Below are positions 27,766 to 36,589 of a stretch of 64,000 bases of DNA, piece after piece. Position numbers and translations under genes: made by a program. This DNA comes from DATKXU01 sp035528905 (lineage in GTDB: Bacteria; Armatimonadota; UBA5829; DTJY01): positions 62,001 to 126,000 of the forward strand of contig DATKXU010000082.1 of assembly GCA_035528905.1 (NCBI GenBank). The letters run 5' to 3'. Position 1 is the first letter of the stretch; the number at the start of each line of letters is the position of its first letter. Below the pieces are notes generated by a model. The model was not told the origin of the DNA and made no database searches. It saw nothing but the letters and a program-made list of their open reading frames with translations.

Positions 27766-28099
27766 AGACGATGCTATTCGTTTGCGCCATATGCTGGAGG
27801 CCGCGCAGGAAGCCGTTGCATTCACCAACAATCGAAACAGACAGGACCTCGACGCTGATCGCATGCTAACTTTTGCGCTTGTTCACGCTATTGAGATAAT
27901 CGGAGAGGCAGCTTCAAAGGTTAGTGCTGAGGGACGATCAGCTTGTCCACGTTTACCTTGGACAAGTATTATCGGCATGCGAAACCGACTGATTCATGCG
28001 TATTTCGATATTGATCTTGACCGCGTCTGGGAAACGGTTACTGATGACTTGCCACCATTGATGGCCAAACTGGAAGCGATCATCTCGAAGAACGATTAG
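27755..28099 (+). CDS. hepT: HEPN-domain RNase toxin (HepT-like)
   Basis: A 114-residue helical protein with GMRNRLIHAYFDID near residue 80. This contains the RX4HXY motif (R-NRLI-H-A-Y) that holds the RNase residues and the tyrosine modified by MntA. Together with the upstream nucleotidyltransferase it forms a type VII toxin-antitoxin pair. The 11-base overlap implies coupled translation. It ends 15 bases from the convergent methylase gene. Confidence 0.87.
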   Translation: MLPKDDAIRLRHMLEAAQEAVAFTNNRNRQDLDADRMLTFALVHAIEIIGEAASKVSAEGRSACPRLPWTSIIGMRNRLIHAYFDIDLDRVWETVTDDLPPLMAKLEAIISKND

Positions 28100-28846
28100 A
28101 CTTAGGGCAGCCCTCAAAGTCCCGAATCATCCGCATTCTGCCCTAGCAGAATCAATTGTTCCAGCCGTTCCACCAGGCTGCGGATCGGGCGGCCTGCGGT
28201 ATCGGGCCGGCTGGAAAGCTGCCGATACCTCTCCACTATCTCCCGACGAACCTCCTGCGGCAAGATCGGGACTAGTATTGACTTTATCCGGTCGAAGTTG
28301 ATTCCACACGGGCCGACGCCGCATTTCTCGCGGTGGATCTGAAGGCGGGCGAACCGCGTTTGCAGGTAGACCGCCAGGTACTCCGGCTCTACATCTCTGA
28401 CACGCACGAGATTGATGTGCTGGCTGATATTGCACGGCTCGTCCGAGTAGAAGACCGCCGCCCGGCCGATGCACCCTACCCCACTGTTTGCCAGAAGCAG
28501 GTCGCCCTTTTGTAGTCGGCTCCGCGCCGGATCATTACGAGAGCCTGGTGGCACAAACCGTTCGGGTGAACGGATATCCACCCCGATCACGAAGCCCTCG
28601 CCGGTTGTGACGAGGTTCGCAGGTGTCAGCAGCCGGACGCCGGATTCCGCCAACTCCCGTTTCCCCACCTGGCCGTAAGTCGTGTACTCGATCAATTCGC
28701 CCAAAGTGACCGCGTTCGGCAGGCCCCTCAGGAGGCGGAGGTTTTCGGTGTATTTACGGTGATAGTAGGCAGGATCCAATCTGTCGCCTGGGGACAAGAT
28801 TTCCGCCGGAAAGACCACCCACGGCAGGCATTCGATTTCGGACTTG

Positions 28847-28872
28847 TCCGCCGGAGCCTTGGCATAGGAGGA
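28847..28872. repeat. Short imperfect palindrome inside the methylase gene
   Basis: TCCGCCGGAGCCTTGG...AGGAGGA belongs to the same family as 43061-43086 and, less exactly, 62555-62584 and 62702-62734. It is translated in frame as part of SSYAKAPADKSE. Confidence 0.6.
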
Positions 28873-28923
28873 TTTGGGATTTCGGGTTGCGGATTGACCT
28901 ACCCCCCTTCCTGCCTCCCCCCG

Positions 28924-29015
28924 AAGCGGAGGGAGGAGCACCTTCTCCCCTCTCCGCATCGGAGAGGGGCCGGGGGTGAGGTTTGGCTCGTCGGCTGCCG
29001 ACCACTGTGCAAAAT
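28924..29015. repeat. 92-bp interspersed repeat, copy 1 (inside methylase coding sequence)
   Basis: Same length as and about 95% identical (five differences counted by eye) to 43101-43192, same orientation. It contains two palindromic parts: CTCTCCGCATCGGAGAG and GTCGGCTGCCGAC. On the minus strand it is translated as NLTPGPSPMRRGEKVLLPPL, a peptide pattern I associate with interspersed repeats in other genomes. Confidence 0.85.
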
Positions 29016-29486
29016 CGGCGAACTGCTCGGCCAGGCGCTCAATTCCAGCCTGCCAGGAGGCACGAGATTCGAGTGCGGCGCTGAATACACGGCCCGGAAG
29101 CGCAGGATTCCTCTGGAAAACCAATACACTGGCCTTCGAAGCCGCGCCGGTGCGGTAAAACGTGTGCCGGGGAAGGCTGACAATCGCCCTGATCGCCGCG
29201 CGGCTCGAGAGCCATTCACGCACGTAGGAAAGCCGTGCGTTCGCCAGGATTCCGTCAGGCACAACCATCGCGACGTATCCGCCCGGCCTCGCAAGCTGCC
29301 AGAAGCGCTCCAGAAAGAGCACCTCGATCCGATACTTGGCGAGATCGGCGGCGTGTTGTCCATCCCGCCATATCGTGAAGTTTTCCCTGATGGCGCGAGC
29401 GAGCTGCTCGAAGTCCGGCGACGATCTCAGGCTCAATGTGCCGAATGGAGGATTGCCGACGACCCAGTCGAAAGGAGTATGGGGGT

Positions 29487-29518
29487 ATGGGAGTGTGGGT
29501 GGATGGGAGTGTGGGTGG
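29487..29518. repeat. 16-bp tandem repeat at the methylase frame break
   Basis: Two exact copies of ATGGGAGTGTGGGTGG (29487-29502, 29503-29518), flanked by degenerate partial units from about 29474 and at 29519-29521. Because 16 is not a multiple of three, copy number changes switch the reading frame of the gene. Confidence 0.9.
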
Positions 29519-29853
29519 ATGTAGTTCTGTCCACATCTCCCAGTACGCATAAGCCGTCGCCGATGAAAAGGTTCGCGCGGCCCAGCAAGCCGTTTTCTTT
29601 CCAGGCTGCCGCCATCCGATTGTCTTTCTCGATGCCGAAAAGCCGATCTGGAGAAGTAATGCCGTGCTCCAGGGCATAGGCCAGAAAAGCACCTTCGCCG
29701 CACGCAGGGTCAATAATGCGCGGACACCGGGCATTGGAATCGAGGGCTCGGAGCATACGGTAGCACAGTTCGACTACCGGCTCGGGGGTGAAGTACTGGC
29801 CGAGCATCCTGGCGCGATCCATGCCCTGATATAGCACAGAAACCCGCGCGTGG

Positions 29854-31866
29854 TCAACAGCCGACGCGAAGCGTCCTTACAACGCCGCCTTTCAAATCCG
29901 TGCGCATCCAGATTGCGTCGCCGGTAAACTCGAAGCCCAGGAATCGCTTGACCCTGCCGACCATCTCCTGCTCGTGGCAGATAACGAAAATGTCCTCGCA
30001 TTCGGGAAGACGGATGGAAATCGCGGATATCTGTCCGGGGCGGGGTTCCGTTTCGTCTATCGTGCACCTCAGCGGCCGGACTTCCGGAACAACAGTTTTG
30101 CCCGCAGGAGACGGATAGAGCACAGTCTCAAAGGCTATCGGCGCTACGCAAGTTCTGGTGAAAACCGCCGTGGGGGCAGGCTCGCGCTCGTTGTACTGGT
30201 AGGAAACGAATCCCAGAACAGGCGTCTCCTCCGCCTCAACAATGCGAACTTCCGCGTCATCCGACCTCACCACAGCCAAGTTCGCGGCATCAGGAACGTC
30301 GGTTCGAGCGAAACCCCTGCCCGCCGCAACTTTTCCCGGCACGAAATGCCAGAGTTGCTCGAACTTGTGCTCGCCATCGCCCCTCAGGAGATCAATCACA
30401 ATCCAGTATTCCGGCTTAACGAAGAAGACCTTCCGAATATGGGCCACGGAGGCGTCGTTCTGCGGCCCGAAGCCCTCGTCGTATGCACCTTCGGCATAGT
30501 CAAACTCCGCCGACGACACCCACCGATTACCTGGCGCAGGCGCCTTCACGACCCACCTGCTCGGATCGGTTGCTGCGCGGTTCTGGCCCATCCCATCCAC
30601 GAGGATAAGATTATGCCCGCCCGCCCCATGAAAAGGCGCTCCAACGTGATAAGAGTAGCGCCCGGGATCCACAACAAGCGCCCTGCCATAGGCGCAGACC
30701 TCGATATTCAGCTTGTCTTCGTGCTGGTGCCGCTCGCCGAAGGGCCCGGCATCCATCATCAGATACAAATCCTGCGGACCATCGCCGGTTCGCATGCAAG
30801 ATATCCCGGCGTAGGGGAAGAAGACGGAATCGCGCTCCCGCTCGATTTCCAGCAGAGCCTTGGTCTCCGGCGCCTTGTCCGCGCCGAGCGAGATAGCCGG
30901 CTCCACAATCCAGTAAGACGCGCTGCCCAGGTCGGAGTCGTTGATCATCGGCCAGTTTGCGTCGGGCCGCATGATGCCGGCATTGAACTGCATCATCCTC
31001 CTCAGCCCATCATAGTACTCTGCTGGAAAATCGAATCCGGGAGCGATCCGTTTCAGGACTATCGGCTGGAGGAAGTTCCAGAGACTGAGGGTATGGTAGG
31101 AGGCCGTCAACTCGAACTGAGCGCCGTCCGGGTATACCTGTGCCGCCATTCCCTCGGACAAGCGTCCGATCGCCGCCTCGCGCCACTCCGGGGCATCCCT
31201 GAACTCCGGAAAAAGCGCGCCGACGTGCAGAAGGCCGTTGTTCTCCATAAGAGTCCAGTTGCAGGCCGTCGGGAACTTCAGCAGATAATCGGCGTGGTCG
31301 GCGAATGACTTCAGCATCAGGATCCGAGCGTCCACGGTGAAGCTGGGCGAGTTTCTGAAGAAATGCCAGGCCATCGGCCACGAGCTGAGCATCCGGATGC
31401 CCGCCTCTATCGTGCGCCAGGCCGCGCTGTCGTTCGCACACTCCGCCGGGACAGGGTTGCTGATTACCCAGTCGGCGACGATTTCATTGAAATCCGCGGC
31501 GTATTCCTCATCCCCGGTGCGCTGATACTCCTGAGCGAGCGTCTGGAAGAAATAGTGGCGGTTCAGTACCCACGTCCACTCGCGGTCGCCAAACGGATTA
31601 GTAGCCCAGGCGATCTTGCCTTCCAGCTGAGCCGTTTTCAGAAGAATGGTGAACTTCCGCGCCAGGATTTCATCGGCTGTTGCATCATCCTGAAACACGA
31701 ACAGCCTTTGCTCCAACTTATCAGAATACCAACCGGGCTGCCCGCGGGTCCTATAGTACTCGACAAGCAATCCCTTTGCCCGGTTGCAGTTCCCGGACGT
31801 CACCGCTGCCTTTACAGCCTCCAGGCCGGGGCGCTCAAGGTCCAGCAGATCAAATACATCCAGCAC
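29854..31866 (-). CDS. Heparinase II/III-like polysaccharide lyase
   Basis: The 670 residues comprise an N-terminal alpha/alpha toroid (about 1-350; NWTLMENNGLLHVGALFP, ELTASYHTLSLW) and a C-terminal beta-sandwich with FGERHQHEDKLNIEV, the conserved His-containing segment of the heparinase II/III and oligo-alginate lyase families (PL12/15/17/21 type). No signal peptide is visible, so it is probably cytosolic and acts on imported uronate oligosaccharides. Substrate cannot be read from sequence. The GTG start has GGAGG 8 bases upstream. The methylase begins 16 bases after its stop. Confidence 0.85.
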   Translation of the reverse strand: MLDVFDLLDLERPGLEAVKAAVTSGNCNRAKGLLVEYYRTRGQPGWYSDKLEQRLFVFQDDATADEILARKFTILLKTAQLEGKIAWATNPFGDREWTWVLNRHYFFQTLAQEYQRTGDEEYAADFNEIVADWVISNPVPAECANDSAAWRTIEAGIRMLSSWPMAWHFFRNSPSFTVDARILMLKSFADHADYLLKFPTACNWTLMENNGLLHVGALFPEFRDAPEWREAAIGRLSEGMAAQVYPDGAQFELTASYHTLSLWNFLQPIVLKRIAPGFDFPAEYYDGLRRMMQFNAGIMRPDANWPMINDSDLGSASYWIVEPAISLGADKAPETKALLEIERERDSVFFPYAGISCMRTGDGPQDLYLMMDAGPFGERHQHEDKLNIEVCAYGRALVVDPGRYSYHVGAPFHGAGGHNLILVDGMGQNRAATDPSRWVVKAPAPGNRWVSSAEFDYAEGAYDEGFGPQNDASVAHIRKVFFVKPEYWIVIDLLRGDGEHKFEQLWHFVPGKVAAGRGFARTDVPDAANLAVVRSDDAEVRIVEAEETPVLGFVSYQYNEREPAPTAVFTRTCVAPIAFETVLYPSPAGKTVVPEVRPLRCTIDETEPRPGQISAISIRLPECEDIFVICHEQEMVGRVKRFLGFEFTGDAIWMRTDLKGGVVRTLRVGC

Positions 31867-31934
31867 GGCCCTGCCTCCTTATGCTCTGGCATCTTAGACC
31901 TTAAACGCGGCTTGGGAACACACCTCCCTACCAA

Positions 31935-31974
31935 CAAGAAAACGGCCGTTCCCATGGTTCATGAGAACGACCGT
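31935..31974 (-). terminator. Rho-independent terminator after the zinc-ribbon gene
   Basis: Minus strand: ACGGTCGTTC pairs with GAACGGCCGT (31942-31974, one G.U) and is followed by TTTCTTG. It lies about 60 bases past the stop of the small gene at 32036-32236 and before the heparinase start. Confidence 0.7.
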
Positions 31975-32035
31975 GCGAATGAGAATGCGATACCGGGCAG
32001 CTTGGCCGCGGTATCCAGGTCTCAGACAGCCTGGT

Positions 32036-32236
32036 CTACGGGACTAGGACGGGATACTCGGAACGGCTGAATTCAGACGCGGATGCTTGGCTCTCAGGAG
32101 GGGCTCCCAATATCTCCCCGATCGAGGGACGCAAGATCGCCACTAGAAAGGAAGACCACCGAAGGCTGCGGTTGCAACAAACACAGGACTCTTCATCAGA
32201 CTGGTTCAAGGCACCGCACCAGAAGCACTTTTCCAC
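32036..32236 (-). CDS. Small zinc-ribbon protein
   Basis: A 66-residue product starting MEKCFWCGALNQ and continuing SCVCCNRSLRW: two CxxC knuckles 12 residues apart, as in zinc-ribbon protein starts. The rest is short and without a clear helix. Start is GTG with GGAAGGAG 9 bases upstream, and a terminator follows, which argues that it is expressed. Function unknown. Confidence 0.6.
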   Translation of the reverse strand: MEKCFWCGALNQSDEESCVCCNRSLRWSSFLVAILRPSIGEILGAPPESQASASEFSRSEYPVLVP

Positions 32237-32538
32237 CTGTACTTACTCCTTCCCGTTCTGCGCCAGGGTACGAGGTTAATACCCAAGGCAACAGTCTCCC
32301 AAACCTGCCATCTCTGCCCCGGCAGGCCAGGAGTTGTACTTATGCCATCCGTGGGATGACAGAGGCACCTCACATAGAGGGGGCTGCAAGATTCATGCCA
32401 GTATTAATGCTGGCATTGAATTTCTAGCAAAAATACCGGGTAGACGTTCATGTACTAGAAAACATTTCAAAGGGGCCGGGGATGGAGTATTGGAGTAGTG
32501 GAGTGTTGGAGTAATGCCTTCCCGCGGGTTGTGAGCAG
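32237..32538. other. Intergenic region with 31-base palindrome and GGAGT-word repeat
   Basis: 32391-32421 is an imperfect palindrome (outer ATTCA/TTGAAT, core TGCCAG...CTGGCA) that could be an operator or hairpin for the small zinc-ribbon gene. 32480-32512 holds repeated GGAGTATTGGAGTAG words of the kind also seen as GGAGTGTGGG units in the methylase. No gene seen. Confidence 0.5.
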
Positions 32539-32823
32539 CTAGGAATCGGAGTGCCCAGCCAGGTGGCGATGAATGTCCTCGCGCGAGATTCCCGTGATCT
32601 CAAACACCTTTTCTCGGCTCGCGGCACCGGTGACGAGCGTGACATGCGATTTCTTCACGCCCAACTGATCGGCCAGGAACTCAATGCAGGCTTTGTTCGC
32701 GGCACCCTCAACGGCCGGAGCGGTGACCTTGACACCAAGCACATCGCCCTGCCAGCCGGTGATCTGATTCCGAGAACTTCGTGGATTTACGCGAACTTTG
32801 AGGAGCGTTCTCTGTATGGACAT
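32539..32823 (-). CDS. yggU: DUF167 (YggU family) protein
   Basis: A 94-residue protein with LKVRVNPRSSRNQI at the N-terminus and APAVEGAANKACIEFLAD in the middle, the hallmark of the DUF167 family. Role unknown. It commonly lies near yggT and proC, as here. It is the last gene of the yggS-sepF-proC-yggT-CPBP-DUF2500 run. Confidence 0.88.
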   Translation of the reverse strand: MSIQRTLLKVRVNPRSSRNQITGWQGDVLGVKVTAPAVEGAANKACIEFLADQLGVKKSHVTLVTGAASREKVFEITGISREDIHRHLAGHSDS

Positions 32824-32824
32824 G

Positions 32825-33211
32825 TCAGCTTCCGACTACTCTGCGATAGACGTCCTCAGCCTCTTCGCTCCCTGACTTCGGCTCGAATCTCTCGAACCGT
32901 CCGCTGCTGAGGTAGAGCGTGCCCTCCTGTCCGACTCGCGCGGCCTCATAGGTGGCGGATTCGACTTTGTACTCGCCCTGCCGTCCGTCGAACTGGAAGG
33001 TGAGGAGGCGCTCGACGGCAGGCCGAGCCTCCGAGCCTTTTGACGGCAGAATGTTCTCACGCGTCTCGATTACGCGCGCAGAGAACCTCTGGAGGCGACC
33101 GGCCCGGTTGCGTTTCCACTCCTGGTAGCCTCTGCGCCATGCGAAAAACAGGAGCATCCAGAGGATGACCGCATATATCACCAGGATTACACCCAACGTC
33201 GTCGAGCACAT
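32825..33211 (-). CDS. DUF2500-like single-pass membrane protein
   Basis: After a short N-terminus there is one transmembrane helix (LGVILVIYAVILWMLLFFAW), a basic linker, and a small beta-rich domain with SARVIETRENI and GQEGTLYLSSGRFERFEP that resembles DUF2500. The ATG at 33211 follows the upstream stop. A GTG at 33223 is possible. Sequence match is by eye only. Confidence 0.6.
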   Translation of the reverse strand: MCSTTLGVILVIYAVILWMLLFFAWRRGYQEWKRNRAGRLQRFSARVIETRENILPSKGSEARPAVERLLTFQFDGRQGEYKVESATYEAARVGQEGTLYLSSGRFERFEPKSGSEEAEDVYRRVVGS

Positions 33212-33215
33212 TCCG

Positions 33216-34727
33216 CTAGCCACCTGTCAGTATCAGAATCAGCACAAAGAGCACGCCGTTGTTCAAGCCATGCGCCACCGCTGACGAGAGCAGCGAGCCC
33301 CTCTCATGGAAGAGTGTTGCGAATACGGACCCCAGCACAAAGATGGGCAGGAACTGAACCGGCAGCGGGTGCACCGACGCAAAAACCGCCGCCGAGAGCA
33401 CAATCCCCGCCGCGACACTCCACTTTGCACGGAAGCTGTTGAACAGCACGCCTCGGAAGAACAGTTCCTCCACAAACGGAGCTATCAGGACAGCGAGAGC
33501 GAACAGAATCGCACGGCCGACAAGGGTTTCCGTCTCGGCAAACAGTGGAATCACCGGGTTAGTCGGGCTCTCCACAAATCGGCCCACGAACCGGGATATC
33601 ACCCCGGCGATAAGCAGAAGCGGAAGCGCCGCCGCGTAGCCACCTATCCCCCAGAGGATGTCGCGGAACGGATTTCGCGTCGTAAAGCCAACAAGGCGCC
33701 AAGACCATCCGACGGAGCGCAGTCGGTAGGCGAGATAGAGCAGCGCCAGAAGTCCTGACAGCACGTACACGCACGCGGTGAACAAGGCCTCCGCTGTAGG
33801 GCTTGCCTCACCCACTACGGCCATGCGGGCTCCGGCGATTACCCCCGCGGTCATCTGCGTGACGACCGTGACGGCCAGATAGACGACGAATGCCTCAAGC
33901 AGAAGCCCTGCCCTCAGTTCCCGGACATAACCGGCTGGTTCCCGGACAGCGGCTTCAGCGCGCTGACCCCCCTTCCGCAGAACATACCATCTGAGGAGCA
34001 CCACCCCGATGAGGCCAAGCAGCCCCAACAGCGCCAGGAGGCTCAGCAGCGATCCGACGGTCCAGGCTGCGGATCCAGCTGCCGCAAGGCGTGCCTTCTC
34101 TGCCGCACCGGGCATCCCTGCGCGCCTGAAGAGATCCGCCAACGCAAGATGCTCGTACCAGCCGAGATCCAGGCTGCGTATTCTCGCTGCGTAGGCACGG
34201 ACCTGCGCGGGCAGAAGCGTGCGGCGGCTCAAGTATATGTCACGCCACATCGCTGCTTCGCCCTGCAGACCCCGGCGCGTGTGTAAGTCAAGGCGTTCCC
34301 TGACGGCGAGCTGCTCGATGGCCGCAGCGCGCTCCGAAGGATACTGAACGATTATAAGCCGGCGTAGGTTCTCCGGGGACGGCTTCTCAGCAACTGCACG
34401 CCGGTATAGAGCAATGGCCGATACCCTCTGCGCCTCCTCGAAGGCCTCGATTCGCTGCTCTAGTCCGCGATTCGCCGGCAGGGAGGACATCCACCGCCGG
34501 TAGGCATATGACAGCTTCATCGAGACATCGCCTTCGAGCGCCGATTCCTGCATCGCCGGTTCCTCTCCAGCCTGCAGGCTCAGCCGCTCCACTACACCGA
34601 TGAAGATCAGCAGCGCCGCCACGAGGACGAGAAACAGGACAAACCTGCCCCGTGGGTAACCCGCGGGCGGATAACCTTCATAAGCTTGAGGGCTGCTAGG
34701 TTCTTCATCCACCGGCTCTATCCTCAT
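33216..34727 (-). CDS. CPBP-family intramembrane metalloprotease
   Basis: The 503 residues have an N-terminal helix (residues 27-45), a hydrophilic helical stretch of about 140 residues, and a C-terminal multi-spanning domain with FVEELFFRGVLFNSF (EExxxR) and FASVHPLPVQF plus AVAHGLNNGVLF (the His motifs). These are the catalytic residues of CAAX/bacteriocin-processing proteases. The hydrophilic N-terminal part is longer than in simple CPBP proteins and may be a sensor or substrate binder. Partner unknown. Confidence 0.85.
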   Translation of the reverse strand: MRIEPVDEEPSSPQAYEGYPPAGYPRGRFVLFLVLVAALLIFIGVVERLSLQAGEEPAMQESALEGDVSMKLSYAYRRWMSSLPANRGLEQRIEAFEEAQRVSAIALYRRAVAEKPSPENLRRLIIVQYPSERAAAIEQLAVRERLDLHTRRGLQGEAAMWRDIYLSRRTLLPAQVRAYAARIRSLDLGWYEHLALADLFRRAGMPGAAEKARLAAAGSAAWTVGSLLSLLALLGLLGLIGVVLLRWYVLRKGGQRAEAAVREPAGYVRELRAGLLLEAFVVYLAVTVVTQMTAGVIAGARMAVVGEASPTAEALFTACVYVLSGLLALLYLAYRLRSVGWSWRLVGFTTRNPFRDILWGIGGYAAALPLLLIAGVISRFVGRFVESPTNPVIPLFAETETLVGRAILFALAVLIAPFVEELFFRGVLFNSFRAKWSVAAGIVLSAAVFASVHPLPVQFLPIFVLGSVFATLFHERGSLLSSAVAHGLNNGVLFVLILILTGG

Positions 34728-34730
34728 GCT

Positions 34731-35006
34731 CTATCTCCATAATAGCCGCGGCAGGAATTGAATCACAACTTGCCTGACGATGCCGAGCGCTATGATCGCC
34801 AGAACGGGTGAGATATCCAGTCCGCCCGTCTTATGAGGCGGCACAAGGCGGCGGAATGGCTGCAGGACGGGCTCCGTGATCCTTTCCACCCACCTAGTTA
34901 TTCCCCGGTACCGCCAGGTAACCTCAGGAATCCAGGAAAGAACCGCCCGCACTATGATGAGCGCTATCAGGGCGTTGATCGCCAGGTTCACTATGCCGAA
35001 TAACAT
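34731..35006 (-). CDS. yggT: YggT family membrane protein
   Basis: A 91-residue protein with two hydrophobic helices around VRAVLSWIPE and ITEPVLQPFRRLVPP, diagnostic of the YggT/YlmG family. Family members are linked to division or osmotic stress and are usually beside sepF or proC. It lies downstream of proC. Confidence 0.9.
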   Translation of the reverse strand: MLFGIVNLAINALIALIIVRAVLSWIPEVTWRYRGITRWVERITEPVLQPFRRLVPPHKTGGLDISPVLAIIALGIVRQVVIQFLPRLLWR

Positions 35007-35211
35007 CGCGTCGTATCCTATCTGATATGCCCGCTGCCCTACCTAGCAAAATCCCCCAGTCCTGATGGACGGGGGCATACGTATTGCGTGATGCGCATTG
35101 CGTAAGGGACGCCGGGTTTCAAGTTCCAGGTTTCGAGTTTCCGCTGCGGCGCATTGAGAATTCGGCGTTCTCCCCGGTCCACCCATTCCCCAATCGCTGC
35201 AGTCTGCCAAA

Positions 35212-36036
35212 TCACCGGTCCTTCTTCGGCTTGCCGAGTTCCGCAGCACGGTTGGCTGCGGCCGTCACCGCCTCTATAGCGGCGGACCGGAACCCGGAGC
35301 CTTCGAGGCTCGCGACACCGGCAACGGTAGTGCCACCGGGGGTCATCACGCGGTCGCGGAGTTCCGCAGGATGGGCGCCGGTCTCCAGCACCATTCGGGC
35401 CGCACCGGCTACGGTCTGCGCCGCCAACACGAGAGCGGTCTCCCTCGGAAGTCCCATGCGGACTCCGCCGTCAGCCAGCGCCTCTATAAAGATATATACA
35501 TATGCCGGACCGCTGCCGCTGAGACCCGTCACGGCGTCTAACTTATCCTCGGCGACCTGAACCACTCTGCCGACTGCACCGAATATCTGGGATGCAAGCT
35601 CCCTGTGCACTGAAGCAGCGAATTCGCCGGGAGCGATGGCACTTGCTCCCTCGCCTACGAGACACGGGGTATTCGGCATCACTCGGACGACAGGGACATC
35701 CGCTCCGAGTTTGCTCTGGATCGAGTCAATTCTAATTCCCGCAGCGATAGATACGAGAAGCTGATGGGGTTTGAGGACGCCGCCGATCTCTGCGAGGACT
35801 TCGTGAACTACATGCGGCTTGACGGCGAGGATGATGATATCGGAGGACTGCGCCACGGATGCGTTATCCGCCGTCGCAGTTATACCAAGCTCTCTCCGGC
35901 AGAATTCGCGCCTGCGTTCGTCGGGGTCCGACGCGCTGATTTGCGCCGGGCTTACTCCAGCCTTTAGTAAACCGCGCCCGATGGCTTCCGCCATCGTTCC
36001 CGCGCCTATGAAGCCGATTCTCTTGTTCTCAAGCAA
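35212..36036 (-). CDS. proC: Pyrroline-5-carboxylate reductase
   Basis: Last step of proline synthesis. The 274 residues start with the NAD(P) loop IGFIGAGTMAEAIGRGLL and contain VRVMPNTPCLVGEG and the C-terminal signature SGSGPAYVYIFIEALADGGV plus VMTPGGTTVAG. The length is normal. It sits between sepF and yggT, the usual linkage. A 205-base gap downstream contains another degenerate ATTGCGTAA-type repeat. Confidence 0.96.
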   Translation of the reverse strand: MLENKRIGFIGAGTMAEAIGRGLLKAGVSPAQISASDPDERRREFCRRELGITATADNASVAQSSDIIILAVKPHVVHEVLAEIGGVLKPHQLLVSIAAGIRIDSIQSKLGADVPVVRVMPNTPCLVGEGASAIAPGEFAASVHRELASQIFGAVGRVVQVAEDKLDAVTGLSGSGPAYVYIFIEALADGGVRMGLPRETALVLAAQTVAGAARMVLETGAHPAELRDRVMTPGGTTVAGVASLEGSGFRSAAIEAVTAAANRAAELGKPKKDR

Positions 36037-36050
36037 GGTATTCGCTCGCC

Positions 36051-36497
36051 TCAGGAACTGCGCTCGAACAGCACGGGGGATACTTTGTGCATATCGTCCG
36101 GCAGGTCAATCAAGACGTTGCTCGGCGCGAAGAGATACACGCGGTCGCCGACCTTCTCCACAAAGCCATTTAGCGCATACGTGACCCCGTTAAGAAAATC
36201 TATGATCCGCTCGGACATCTCCGGCGTTGTCTTCTCGAGGTTTATTATCTGCTGCCGGCCGTCCTTAAGGCCATCGGCCGCCAACCTTGCATCGTCGAAT
36301 GACTGTGGCAATCTTACAGACACATGATTCACCCTCGTCGAATGAAGTCTCAACGTTACCGGTCGCTTCCTTGCCTCCCCGACGACCTCCTCGACATCCT
36401 CATACTCCTCCTCGAGTTCGCTGATGCCGATCCTTTCCTTGAACCTCGCCCACAGGCTCCTCTGCTCCAGTTCGTCCGTGGACATGTTATTGCCCAT
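36051..36497 (-). CDS. sepF: Cell division protein SepF
   Basis: Membrane-binding partner of FtsZ that can share the anchoring role with FtsA. The N-terminal amphipathic segment is SLWARFKERIGI, followed by an acidic linker (EEEYEDVEEVV). The DUF552 fold has LPQSFDDARLAADGLKDG, INLEKTTPEMSERIIDFL and NGFVEKVGDRVYLFAPSNV. At 148 residues it is complete. The start could be the ATG at 36497 or the one four codons later. Confidence 0.94.
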   Translation of the reverse strand: MGNNMSTDELEQRSLWARFKERIGISELEEEYEDVEEVVGEARKRPVTLRLHSTRVNHVSVRLPQSFDDARLAADGLKDGRQQIINLEKTTPEMSERIIDFLNGVTYALNGFVEKVGDRVYLFAPSNVLIDLPDDMHKVSPVLFERSS

Positions 36498-36589
36498 CGC
36501 ACATCCTCCTTCCCGCTATGTGCGCCGCGCCCATCAAACTGAGAAACCGACCAACCACAAAGCCCTAAGAGCCGGGCTGATCGCACTCG

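Larger units (their letters stand above)
28114..29837 (-). pseudogene. Type I/IIG-like N6-adenine DNA methylase with specificity region, frame broken at a tandem repeat
   Basis: The 5' part (29837 down to about 29500) encodes GQYFTPEPVVELCYRML and the SAM motif IDPACGEGAF. The rest, in another frame, encodes WVVGNPPFGTLSL (catalytic NPPF) and a TaqI-like methylase core. A target-recognition domain typical of restriction S subunits follows (AESGVRLLTPANLV, VGPCGINFDRIKSILVPIL). The two frames meet in a 16-bp repeat (29487-29518); one added unit, or two removed, would restore the frame. A second repeat module (about 28847-29015) is read through in frame between the methylase and recognition parts. 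Either a decayed gene, a phase-variable one or an assembly slip. Confidence 0.75.
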
